A DNA stretch of 64,000 nt from Mesocentrotus franciscanus. Its lineage: Eukaryota; Echinodermata; Echinoidea; Camarodonta; Strongylocentrotidae. Each line of letters begins with the position of its first letter. Position 1 is the first letter of the stretch. Made by a program: the position numbers and the translations under genes. Location: NCBI GenBank assembly GCA_037976565.1, contig CP137674.1:34440618-34504617 (forward strand), read 5' to 3'. Below, one piece after another: positions 34,285-47,000 of the stretch. The notes under the pieces were generated by a model that did not search any database, was not told where the DNA came from, and worked only from the letters and a program-made list of their open reading frames with translations.

Positions 34285-34950
34285 TTGTTTACGCTCCAAT
34301 AAACCACTCCTTGACTCGTTACACTAGCTTCCTGTAAGACATCGCATAGTTTTTAAAATTACTATCGTTAGCCTTTAAATCCCTTAATAAACAGGCACCT
34401 CAATACCTACGTGATTGTTTGACCCTATACACCCCTCGCAGGAATGTACGAGCCTCCAGTGACCCACTCCGTCTTACATAAAACATCACATGGAAACTAG
34501 CTGGACTTTTACTATAACTGCATCTAAATATTGGAATAGGCTACCTTTAACACTCAGGCAATCATCATCTGTCTCTTCATTCCAAAAGCGGCTTAAAACA
34601 TTTCTTTTTAGTAATCCAGATTTTTAGGATTCTGTAAGTTTTCAATTTCATTTTTTGTAGGATTCTTCTTTAAACATATTTGTGGCTTACACCCAGTAAA
34701 TAAGATCGATTGATCGATCTGTATTGAAAAACAAGTCAGAAAAAATCTCGGAACTAGCGGGACTTGAGCCTGATCCAAGATTTTTTCTGACTTGTTTTTC
34801 AATACAGATTATGTAATGGGTGTAAACCAGAAATTTCTCCCAGGAAGCATTACATTAATTTTAAAAAAGGATTCTTCTTGTTGTAGGCGCTTTGGGCCGC
34901 TCTGGGAAAAGCGCAGTATATAAATATTAATAATAATAATTTGTTACACA
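34285..34950 (+). mobile_element. CR1/L2-like LINE 3' fragment with a hairpin
   Basis: Translation with frameshifts gives the C-terminal RT region, including APQYLRDCLTLYTPRRN and later SKSGLKHFFL. It ends in GCGCAGTATATAAAT and AAT repeats, as CR1/L2 tails do. Inside it, 34717-34809 is a 32-nt-arm palindrome (ATCTGTATTGAAAAACAAGT and its complement). Confidence 0.65.
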
Positions 34951-34959
34951 ACATTTGTT

Positions 34960-36320
34960 TGGTTAATTTTACTAGAAGTTGTTTATAATGCATGTAAGGA
35001 TTATGCATTAGTTTATTTTTAAGTCTTTTTTTTTTGCTTTGATAGCTTTTACGGAGCAACTTGTATTCTTTGGAATGACAAAGACCATAATAAAGTTGAA
35101 ATCTTCAAGCAACGATCTGTGTCTTAATTTCTGGGTTGTTCTACAATCAATTCACCCTACCGATTGCTGCAATCATCTTCTTCCGATTAATGCATTAATC
35201 TTTTTATGTAATAATTGTTACTGTATAGTAACCTGGCTTGATACAATATGTAAGTACAATCTGCCAAATTCCAAACTGCTTTAACAATCAGACGAATTAA
35301 AGGTTATGGAAAGTTTTGGTAATATTTCAAGAGGATTGGATTATGAAATTTAAAATTTGCATTACCATTGTGAAACCTAGTGTTAGAACGAGCAAATTTT
35401 TAAAAATTGGGCTCTAAAACGCTGAGGATTTTGAGAAATTAAAGAGGTGCTCCCGATAAATTTTAAAAAGCGCCTACGGCCATACAAAGGTAGCTGCGAA
35501 AATGAAAATCTAGGAATATGCAGTTCTGATATATAATTTCCAAACGGGACTAGAAAATTGGTCGATTTTAGTAAAGAAACATTGTTTTGAAGCTAAACTA
35601 ATATCAAACTTGAGAGGGAGCTATTCAACATAAAGAGTTTATTGTTCACAATTTCATGACTTTAGACTCGATTTCCACCGCGACAACGATCATTGAATAT
35701 TGTAGGGTCGCATATGCTTCCAATATGTTCATTTGAACCTAATTCATGACCCCACACCAAAACTTTTTACTACCTTTAATATTGTTTTTAAAAAAGCTTC
35801 AAATTGCAGATTTATGAGTTTACACAAAACCACAATAAATCAATTGTTCATTTTGCATTCTTTATTGTTTATAGTCTTTGATGTTTACATATTATGCGTT
35901 CTACAATTCTTCTTATCACTATTTATATTGATTATGTGCCTAACATCCCCTGCTCATATATTAATAGTTATTAACGTTGACTTGGATTGCATTCTCTAAT
36001 TCTACTAATTAACTTTTAATTCTGCTACATGTATTTACATTTTTACCTAAACACCCACCGTTACATAAGACAATGGTTTCATGTTGGTTTTATTGTGCAT
36101 AGTCTATGTTTATGTTCGAAACTTACATTTTCATATTTACAATGCATAGTTCACATTATTACAACCCATTAATAGTAATAATAAAATCATTTAAAAAAAC
36201 GGTGCCTATAAGGCGCTTACCACCGAATTCTGTAAGCACGATTAAAAAACAAAATACAATGATAAACAATTACATATTTAACAAAACAACTACAAATAAA
36301 CCTACAAATTAATCAATCAA
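34960..36320. other. Intergenic stretch
   Basis: AT-rich, with scattered ORFs of 81-88 codons that lack domains. Nothing supported. Confidence 0.4.
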
Positions 36321-36329
36321 TGTGAACAG

Positions 36330-36665
36330 AGTAAGTTAATCATTAAAAGCCAGTTTGAATAAATGTGTCTTAAGACAAGTTTTGAATTGGTTAACAGTCT
36401 GACAGTTTTTGACATTTAAAGGTAGTTTGTTCCAAAGTTCAGCAGAAGCATTGCAAAAAGAGCGATGACCATAAGAAAGAGTTGACACCGAAGTAGACAC
36501 GAGGTTTAATTGTGAAGATGACCGTAGATTGCGTGAGGGTTTGTATTCCTGGATTAGTTCTTGCAGATAAATTGTGCCAATTCATGAATACATTTATAAG
36601 TTAAAACCAAGATTTTGTACATAATGCGGTACATCGTCGGCAACCAATGCAATTTGCGAAGTACT
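36330..36665 (-). mobile_element. CR1/L2-like LINE fragment
   Basis: On the minus strand it reads LHWLPTMYRIMYKILVLTYK, then after one frame change YLQELIQEYKPSRNLRSSS and ASAELWNKLPLNVKNC, the end of a CR1-type reverse transcriptase. Confidence 0.75.
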
Positions 36666-36714
36666 GGAGTACTGGAGTAATCAACTTGAATTCCACTGCT
36701 TAGTAGAAGTAATA

Positions 36715-36820
36715 TAAGTAGTAGAGATAATGATAATTATAATAATAATAATGATAATACTGATAACAATAATAATAATAATAATAATAATGATAATAGT
36801 AATAGTAAAAATAATAATAA
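36715..36820. repeat. ATA/ATG trinucleotide microsatellite
   Basis: Imperfect AATAATGATAAT run; minus-strand ORFs across it are poly-Ile or poly-Tyr artefacts. Confidence 0.85.
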
Positions 36821-37457
36821 TTATTGATTTTTTTATTCTTGTCCACAAGTGCTGAAATAATTCTTTCAACAGCAATAGCAGGCAATAACAATAGTAATCA
36901 ATACAGACAAAAAGTAGAGTAGAATATCATATTTCTCCTACTAAAATCTCAAAACCCGATAAACATAATGGAATATGCTTTCGTACTTTATGGCATACGT
37001 GTATATACATGACTCAGTAAATTTTACTTTGTATTTGTACCTGCATCGAATCGTTCAAAACATACCTTTGTTTACTAAAATCGTTTTCATCAGATGCCTC
37101 TGCAGAAAGAAAAAAATATAACTTTCGAGAATGATATAATCTTTCGTTCCACCATGATGTCAGAGTTTTCTTATATATCAATCACATTATTAAAAAAATG
37201 ACTAGTCTTGTAGGAAACAAACTTCAAGAAGGATGATAAGTATATATAAATCCATTTAAAGAAAACAATTCCATACCCTGACTTTCATGTATAGTGTTGG
37301 GACCTAGAGTAAAGTCTGGTGGAATTCAAATATTTTTACCTGTGATATCAAGAGATTTGGGAATAATGCGAGTAGACATGGAGGATGAAAAAATAAGGAG
37401 AAAGAGCACAAGACGGAGAAGGGAAAGCGAAGATAGAATTTGGCGAATTTTCATCCT

Positions 37458-37463
37458 TTTATT
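37458..37463 (-). promoter_or_regulatory. Possible poly(A) signal of gene C
   Basis: AATAAA on the minus strand, about 280 nt after the stop. An ATTAAA at 37721-37726 is an alternative. Confidence 0.3.
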
Positions 37464-37740
37464 CTAATTGCCAAGTCCATAGTCATATTTTTTCAGTTAT
37501 TAAGATAAACCTAATATTTCACGATAAGTGTTATAGCATGATTTAATCTTCACGGAGTGATTGATATATGGACATATGTAATGTAATCAATTAAGACTGA
37601 AAACCTTCTGTCTCTCAAAATTATGAAAATCATTTTTTTTTTCTTAATAACTCGACATTATTGCTTGACTAGGGTCATTTTCTTTCTTAGCACTTCTTCA
37701 GCACATTGAGACTGTCTGTAATTTTTAATCATAGTAATGT

Positions 37741-38020
37741 TTAAATGCCTTCCACGTTGACATAATCTGTCTTTATAGCGTCAGTTAATTCTTCGTAGTT
37801 AGCTTCTTGATCATTTTTCTTAAGATCTTGGTAGGTATGAGGGTCGGTAGGGTTATCATAACTCTGAGCATCAGTATTAATATCTTGGTAGGTATGGGGG
37901 TCAGTATTCAGGTCTTGGTAGGTATTGACGTCTGTCTTTGACGGATCAAATACAGGGTTCTCATACTGCGGAGACGAATCGGACTCCTTCCCTTTAGACG
38001 TTGTAGTAGCCGACTCATTA
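37741..38020 (-). CDS. Gene C terminal exon: tail with two ITAMs
   Basis: 280 nt, starts in phase 2, stop at 37743-37741. Tyrosine motifs in order: YENP, YQDL, YQDI, YDNP, YQDL, YEEL, YVNV. YQDLNTDPHTYQDI and YQDLKKNDQEANYEEL match YxxL/I-x6-8-YxxL/I exactly. The NTDPHTYQD phrase is repeated, suggesting growth by internal duplication. YVNV fits Grb2 SH2 binding. Confidence 0.9.
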
Positions 38021-41000
38021 CTGAAAGTTAATATTATAAACGCATAGATGAATTGCATTTTATGTCATGAAAAACATAATTTGAAAAGTGATCAAGTCCC
38101 AATAAATAGGCATATACATGTAAAAACATGTAAACATGGTACTTTTATAATGTCATTAACAAGTCTTTCAAACGGGTTACCAAAACATTTTTGTTTAATG
38201 TACGCTTTAGAATATTTACAGTAAACAGCATTTCAAAAGAAGAAGAAATCAATGAAATAACTATGTAGGTTTTTTTTATAAATACAATCATAATTCTGCT
38301 TGTATTGTCATGACCTTACGGTTTTGCGTGGAGGAGTATGAGGAGAATGGACTGATGAGAGGGACAACTTAAGTACAAGGTATCTCTCTTACCTTCTTCG
38401 CTTGTAAAAGATGATGATGAGAATTATAGCGATAATAATCACAAAAATAGCACCCACAGCGCTTCCTACGACAGTTGCTATGAAGCTTGAAGAACCTCTA
38501 GCTGAAGTTGATTTTGGTAGAGTAGAGACAGTAGGTGAAGAGGATGATGTGGGAACTATGATGGTAGTGAAAAGAATGATACAAATTATAAATACCAAGG
38601 TAGCATCAGATATAATGGATACAAAAATAGATAAATAACATACTAGTATATGATCAGAATTGATTGTAATGGCTTGCGAACAGACCGGTTCCAGTAGGTT
38701 GATTACTGGCACATCTATACATTGATGATTTACGTACGGAAAGTTGTAGGCTTATGGGAATCACGATCTAAAAGGTATATGATGCTTTATGAAGTCACGT
38801 CTCCGGAGCTTAAGCCTAAATAATTAGGAATATTTAATAGGCCAGCTGTACATTTCATATGATAGAATATTCTCCTTTCAGCCTTGAAACTACGATACTA
38901 GCATGGATTTACAATTGTTGATATTCTGTTTTAAATGGAAATCATCTATGGATTCGAAACAGGGGTTACATAATATCAGGAATTTATCAATCGATATATT
39001 GTTTCGTTTTTTTGCACAATTAATCTGATAAGGGGGAGCAGACAGTCATGATTGAACATGGACTATCATAAAGGAGTACTCCGGGATATAGAGGATATAA
39101 TATAATGCCAATACTCACTCGGAGGTTTTTCACATGCGAACCTGAGGTAGGATGTACATGGTAGTTTTCTCCATCCATTATTAACCTGCTGATGAACACA
39201 TCTTTTACTCTGAAATAGGGTTTCATTACCATTCGACCAATCAGGAAATCTGCAAAGGTAAACGGCAATGTATAACTAAATCATTAATAAATTGATAAAG
39301 AAATATTTTACTTTAAAGGGCATAATCGTTTCCTTGTTTGAAATCGGTTTGATTTGAGTTGCAATGTCTATCAAAATGGAGATATGCGTTTCTTGCAAAT
39401 CATGATCAGGGTTTTATCATTTTAATCTTCATGACGTCCGCATAACAAAAACATAAAAAGTATTTTAAAATATTATTTCCAACTTGTTCAAGGGAGGGGG
39501 TGCCATCAATCCATTGGAGAAAGCCATCTTATAAGCTTGATATAAGCTGGATATCAAATTTTTATTAAAGTTACATACTAGTTTCTACCTATTGCATTCT
39601 GTCTGTAACATGATACAGTTTGTCATGAGTAGGGTATGTGAGATATTGTTGTGTGTGTGTATGAATAATACAATTTAACACATACGCATTATTGTCGAGT
39701 GGAGTGCCATCAATCCATTGGAACGTGCTATTTTGATTGATATCATCGAGTCCAAACCAATACGAGTTACCTCCAGCCAGCTTCATGAGATGCATCTGGT
39801 GAATGGGTTGAGAGAATAAATCAGAAAGAGAAAATCACCGATGATTTGTTTTTCTTCTAATGTGCCATGATCATGATAGTGGTATGAATAAGATATTATC
39901 GATATGTTTATATTTTATGACTTTATTGAAAGTTGAACTAGTTAAAATAAGATATTCGTTTCCTTATAATTGACTCATCACGACGGTATCATGCTGCATT
40001 AATATCCTTTACATCCTTTCCCGATTGTTTTCACATGACATAACAGATCTTCTACTTTGCTAATACATTTCGTATCTTGCTTTTATTTTCTATTTTTACA
40101 TACAAAATTGTTAAATGCACGTTTAAGTTTTAATCAAGTTTCATTTATACGTTCCATACTTTAAATAAAACTTGTTAAATGACGATAAAGCCTTACATTG
40201 ATTTCCTCTTTTTTCGGCTGAGCAAGATCACCTCCTTGAGTCTGGCAGTACTTTCTAGCAAACGAGTATGACGTCATCGAGGATTGAGAGATATAGTACA
40301 GGGTTCCATCAAAGCGACTCCACTCATATTCTGGAACGTCTAAATATTGATTCAAACAAGGTTCATCGTGTTATGAGAAAGGAAGAAGAAAGAATTTAAA
40401 ACCATTACGTGTCATTGAATTTATCATAGTCATACTGATAAAACACATGACGATAAATGAGAAGATCGTGAATTCACTCTCCGGCATGGCACCTTCATCT
40501 ACATTCATATGCTGGATGAATATATGCATTTCCAAAATATGTTGGGTATTAACCCCGCTTTGAACCGTAACTTTCAACGCTCAGTGCATTTAAGGAATAA
40601 ATCCTACCAAGTACCCACTTACTACACCTGGGTCTAGTGTGGCAAATGTAATTAATGTCTTGCCAAAGAATGTTAGTGATGCAGTAGGGCTTCGAATCTC
40701 TCTCCGTGTAGTATGTAAGAAAAGATGCATAAGAATTTGAAAGGTTGTGAAATGCGAAACTTTGTAAAGCCAAGTCGCTTTGCATCCTTGAATAATATTT
40801 GTTTTCAGTATCTCGTAATTTCACATATTTATACAGCTTCACTATCTAGCAAATATGTTTCATTGGGATCTTTGCAACCTTCGCGATGATGCAAAATACG
40901 TGCCACTAGATAGATCAAAACCCGCTCATTTAAAAAAATGCTCGCGTGTGCTCCAAGTCGACAAAAGTATCTAAAAGACATTTAAGCAAATTGAAAGAAG

Positions 41001-44000
41001 AAAAAAAGGGCTCTGAAACAAAAACGAGTATACATGGTAGGTCTCGTGACTTACCCTGAAAGCGTTCACATATGAAGGGTCGGTCGAGATAACAAGAAAT
41101 ATCAACCCATCCCATGTTTGAATCAGAAGATAGAGCGGCACAATCTTCATTACCATCGTCGTTGGGTTCAGAACCCCTCCATGCTGAATACCTGTGTCAT
41201 GTGTATTGAATGAAGAAGAATGGAAAACAAACACACGCAGGAGCAAAGATATGATTGCATGTAAGCTTACACATATGATAGGGGGTTTGGGGGAGAGAGT
41301 GTTTTTTTTTGTTGTTGGTAGATATGCAATCTGAGTTCTGACAATTGAATTATAATAACTCATGTCATATAGGTGCACTTTCTTCTTTTCTTGGATTTTA
41401 AATTTTAGTTTCTCAACTGGACTTTTTAGCCGAAACATAATAAGAATATATACTCTCTCAATCAAAAAGAAATGATCATAACGACACATTTTAATCTAAC
41501 TCGAGAAAGAATTCATGAAATTAATTTATTCAAAAACAAAATACGCACTACTGTATTACTTATATTTTGATTGCTTATTCGAGAATTGTATTCTGTATGC
41601 AGGTTTTAAAAATAAATATGCACTCGGATATGTACACAAGATAAAAAATAATCAATATAGCATACAAACTCGATTCATTGCATTACGAAATGCTCTCTTT
41701 TGAAAAATAAGTTAGCGACCAAAGTGTGATTAAGATTTAGATAAACACATCTCAAGAGTTAATATTTATTGAGTTCATTGAAAAATGTCCGCGAAATTTA
41801 CTTTTGTTCTTACTTTTTTGTTGGGTTTTATTAGCTCAACCTACACAAAATGAAATTAAAATGTTACAAATTATACAATTAAAGAGTAATATAAGTTAGT
41901 TGGCATTTATTTCAAAGATGTGTTAATTTCAATGATTAAGCTTGCACTCTATATTTATTGAACCTACTTTAAAGGTGTACCATCGATCCATGTAAAGTTG
42001 CCTTCTACAGCTTGGTCAGTCAAACCAAAAAATACATAGTTACTCAATCCCGAAATCCTGTCATGAAGAAAGGTCTGTTGGAAGGAAAAAACGATGTTAC
42101 CTCAAAAACATCAATTGCTTTTCAAGTTTTCATATTTGCACCTTTGTCTTTTTCATGATTATAAGGACTTTCAAAAAGATAAACGAATGTAAACCAAATA
42201 ATCAACATAGGTCAATCGCCTGCTGTGAATAATAATAATAATAGCCCACATTTATAATGCGCCTAATACTTTGTTTCTAGGGTTTTAAAACTACAGACTT
42301 AATAACCCGTCTGTCGCTCAGTAAAAAACATTTGAAGTGAAAATTAGTTATTCATTTGAACCTGCTTAAAAAGACTGTTTGCCGTTACTGTCCTTTTAAT
42401 ACAAACAATGATGAGAATTGATATTTGAAATACATCTATTTAAGTATTCTCAAATCTGAATAAAGGAAAAGTTTCTGGTACTATTATGTATTCAACGTGC
42501 TTAAAATAATGAGTCATTAGAGAACAACATCAGAGTCTATTCGAGTCTATTTAGAAAGACATTCGAAAGATTCAACCATGAGGATTGACGATGACAGTGT
42601 TTACATGACATTTCAACTAGAAATTACCCCTGTTCGGCATTGATAATTGAGCATTTGCTTCCGATTTTACCTCGCATTCACTCGAAACCGGGTTGCATAT
42701 TACGTCACATAAGTCATTCAACAATGATATAATTTCATAAAATATTTTTTCCCAATATACCATAGCAACAGGCCATGCAGCTCAATAGCTATGTTAACCT
42801 CCAAGCTGTAAACGAAAATACTAACAAAACAACAAAGTTAAAATACATAATATTATGTATGTATATATATTCATGATATATCATTTTGGAAATTGATTGA
42901 TGAATGAAAAGAAGTAAATATAATTGAACATACGTTGATATCGTGTGATTTGATGAGTGCTAAATCAGCTCCATGATACTGACAGTAGGTCCGTGCATTT
43001 GAGAAAGACCGAGCCAGCCATGAAGGTGAGATAAAATAATCTAGACCTCCAAATGATGCTTTACTGCTTGCATTAAATACTGTAATAAAACAGAATTTCA
43101 ATTTTCGAGTGTATCGTGATGAGAAAGGTTGTGATTTTAACGAAATTGCTATTCTCTGCCCACTGGAGGCTTTCATTTGCTTCTATATAGCCCATTGAGG
43201 GCCTAGCAATCGATTATAAACATCTTTACTTTGTAAATCGTCAACTAAAAGGGACCAAAATGATTCCAGGTCTCAAAATAAGTATGAAAATGAAGGATGA
43301 TTGCATTCGTTGTTATTTCTTGAAGGGAAATTATTTACCCACTATTTGAACTGTGTATTTCGTCGGTATGGTCAAGATTAAAGAACATTATTTTTCTTTT
43401 CATGAAACAAAAACATGTCCAGTGGAATTTCGTGTAGTGAGTGAAAATTCCTAAATGCAAAGTCAGCCAGAAATCTCACAACGATGTTTCCGAATGGAGA
43501 TATACATATTAAAAATAAAATTCCAAACTTCAGCCCTTTACCCTAACGCTAATCCCGACCCTCACCCTACAACTAACCTTAAACCCAATTGCCGTATGAT
43601 CCCAAAACAATGTTGTTGTTGAAATATGGCCCGGTATCAATTGTGGCCAGAACACAATTAACGTTAGATCACCAAAATTCATACCTCGTGAACGCTCACA
43701 AATGTACGGCAAAGATTGCGGAGTACTGTCATACCATGATTGGTTATCACGTAGACCAAGACAACCCCAGGAGTCAGCATTATTTGATTCCGTGGCAGTA
43801 TACCAATTACTATACCTTGGAGGAAAAACGTTTCAAAAATTAAGTTCACATTATGATCATTAATTATAATTACCATTATCATCATAATCATTATTATAAT
43901 CATTATCATAATTGTCTGGCCAATTTTGAGTACTTCTTGTTGTATCACAATTGTATCACAATTGCTGCTGTAATGCCGTAGACAGAACAGCCAGCGACGT

Positions 44001-47000
44001 GCAGGTTAATGGATAGTTGTAGCTAGATGCCTTGAGAGTTATGGGAGATCAGGTTGGATGATACATGGCTAGCTGTAACTAGTAAGTAGGGTATTTACCT
44101 GTCTTACTAAAGCACCTGTGAATGATGTTCTAGCTGGTCTTGTACCTTATATTGCTGGAGAACGGTGCAGCAAGATCAGGCTGCCCCCCGGTAGCGCTAG
44201 TTCGTCGTTTAAGTTGCTTGCTATGTGTCATCATGCAATTCTCTTCATGCTCGTGACAACTCAACTGAACCATCACCCGAATAACATAGGGTGTGTAGCC
44301 ATCATACAGATCTATAACAACTAGAACTTAAGGGCGGATGAGCTCACATGGAGCCAACGGCCAGCTACCATGGAAGAGTTTGGTACCTCACCATGTATAT
44401 TACCATTGTCTGCAACATCAATCATGAAGTACAAACAGAAAGGAAAAAGAGATGCAAGCCTGACTGGTCCCCGAACAGTTAGTCCTGCTGTAAATAGCCT
44501 TCAGGAAGAGTTGCTGCCTTTTGCAAATATGGTACATATATAATGACCAACCTAATCCAAAGCCTTCGGGAAGATTATGCTGTGATGCTCTGTCCCTGAA
44601 AACAAGAGGCAAGTGACTGCGCATTGCGACATGGAATATTAGGACGTTGTATAAGGTAGGGAGATTAGATAAACTCATTCAGGGGGCTAATAGGATGAAA
44701 CTAGATATTATAGGTATTGCGGAAACTAGATGGACTTATAATGGATGCGTGAAAAGAGATGATTACACCTTCATATACTCTGGAGGAGAAAAACACCAAC
44801 ATGGTGTTGGAATGTTAATCAAGACAAATCTCGAGAAACACATTCTAGGTTACTGGACATTAAATGAAAGAATGATGTTAATGAAGCTGAAAGCTAAACC
44901 GTTTAACCTAGCTGTAATTCAAGTGTATGCCCCAACCAATGATTACAGTGATGAACAAGTAGAAAAATATTACGATCAATTAGATGAAATGCTAAAGCAT
45001 TGTAAATCAACAGAAGTTGTTATCATGATAGGTGATTGGAATGCTAAAGTCGGAGAAGGTAAAGAAGGAAAGATTGTTGGACAATATGGACTAGGCCATC
45101 GTAATGAACGGGGTGATCGACTTGTACAGTTCTGTAAGGAATATGATCTAGTGATAACCAACACTTTTTACCGACAACATTATAAAAGCACCTACACCTG
45201 GAAAAGCCCAGAAGATGTAAAGAGAAATCAGATCGATTACATTTTAATAAAGAATAGGTTAAAGAATTGTATCAAGCAGGTAAAGACATGCCCGGGGGCT
45301 GACATAGATTGTGATCACAACCCGGTGTTTGCAGAAGTCGAAATAAAGCTAAAGAATACACTCCCCAGAACAAAAAGAAACCCTCTTCCAGATGTCACAG
45401 CTCTGAATAAAACAGACATAGCAGAAGAATACCTTATGCAAGTTAAAAATAGGTATAATTGTCTAGTCACAGAAGAAATAGAACAAACAAATAATAAAGG
45501 AAATGACATTGAGAAACTAGAATTGGAATCGAAATGCTTGAAAAAAGCATTCAGCATGGAAATAAACACTACCGACTAAAAATAAACCAGCAAAACAACC
45601 ATGGATGACAGAAAAGATTGTGAACTTGATGCAGGAGAGGCAAAAGCAAGTCAGAAACTCGTCAACAAGGAAATTGATAATGAATGTAAAAGAGCAAAGA
45701 AGAATGGCTAACTCAAAAATGTGTTAGAATAAATTGAGCATTTCTCCAAAACAAACCAAGCAAATGATATGCACAGAGAAATCAACCATTTAAAAAAGAA
45801 GAAAAACAAGGCAGCAAGCTGATGTATCAAGAACAAAGATGAAACATCTTCCCTCCTCGAAAAGGAAGATATTAAACAAAGATGGGAAGAATATATCCAA
45901 GACCTATTTGATGAGGACAGAGGTCCAGAACTTCTAATCACTGACAATGGGGGTCCAAGTATACTTGAATCAGAAGTTAAACAAGCTCTGCATTCACTGG
46001 GAGCTTCTAAATCTGAAGGCCATATGGGATACCACGGGAAGAACTTGTGGCCTTAAAAGAATTTGGGATTGAACATTTGACTAGTGTTTGCCCAATGATA
46101 TACAAGACAGGTCATATTCCTGAAGATCTGAAAAATTCGATATTTGTACCAATTCAAAAGAAGCCTAAGGCAAGTGTATGTGAATATTTCCGGACAATTA
46201 GCCTTATGAGCCATGTAACCAAGTTGCTCTTAAAGATCATTCTCAACAGAATAACAATTAAAATTGACAATAAAGTAGAAAAGGAACAGTTTGGTTTAAG
46301 ACCTCAAAGTGGTACTAGAGAAGCCATATTCTGAATGAGAATGATGACAGAAAGGTATATTGCAGTAAACAAAGACATATATATGTACTTTATTGACTAC
46401 TCCAAAGCATTCGACAAAATTCACCATGACAAATTGATTGAAAGCTTACACAAATTTAATCTGGATGGTAAAAACATACGTCTCATATCTTAATTTTACT
46501 GGGAGCAGACAGCTGCCATCAAAATTAACAATGAAATTACAGGTTACACAAAAATCAAAAGAGGAGTACGTCAGGGATGCGTATAATGTCCCCATCTCTG
46601 TTCAACTTGTGCACAGAGTTGGTATTCAGATATGAAAGGTGTTAGTGTCGGGGGTGTAAATATTAATAATTTACGTTATGCTGATGACAGTGTACTTTTC
46701 GCAGAGAATGAAGCAGATTTACAACATGTATCGGATATTGTAAAAATCAAAAGTGAAGAGTCTGGTCTATGCATGAATGTCAAGAAAACTAAGTCAATGA
46801 TTTTTAGTAGAACAGAGAATAAGCCTAGAATATGTTTGAAACTAGATGGACATATCATTGAGCAGGTCAGTAAATACATCTACTTCGGACAAAATATCAA
46901 AGATGATGCCAGATGCGAAGCATAAATAAAAAGAAGAATAGAAATAGCTCGGAATACATTTCTGGCAATGAAATACTTATTCACAGATAGAAAGTGAAAT

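Larger units (their letters stand above)
38870..40590 (-). repeat. Source segment of the CTLD segmental duplication
   Basis: Exons and introns here match 5380-7260 in the same orientation, starting near TTTCAGCCTTGA at both places. Confidence 0.85.

Noticed and set aside
39020..39268. Minus ORF of 82 codons as a protein
   Set aside because: Wrong frame. The CTLD C exon at 39119-39249 in another frame has all the expected cysteines and phases.
40971..41489. Minus ORF of 172 codons
   Set aside because: It overlaps the CTLD-4 C exon in another frame and crosses its intron; no domain.
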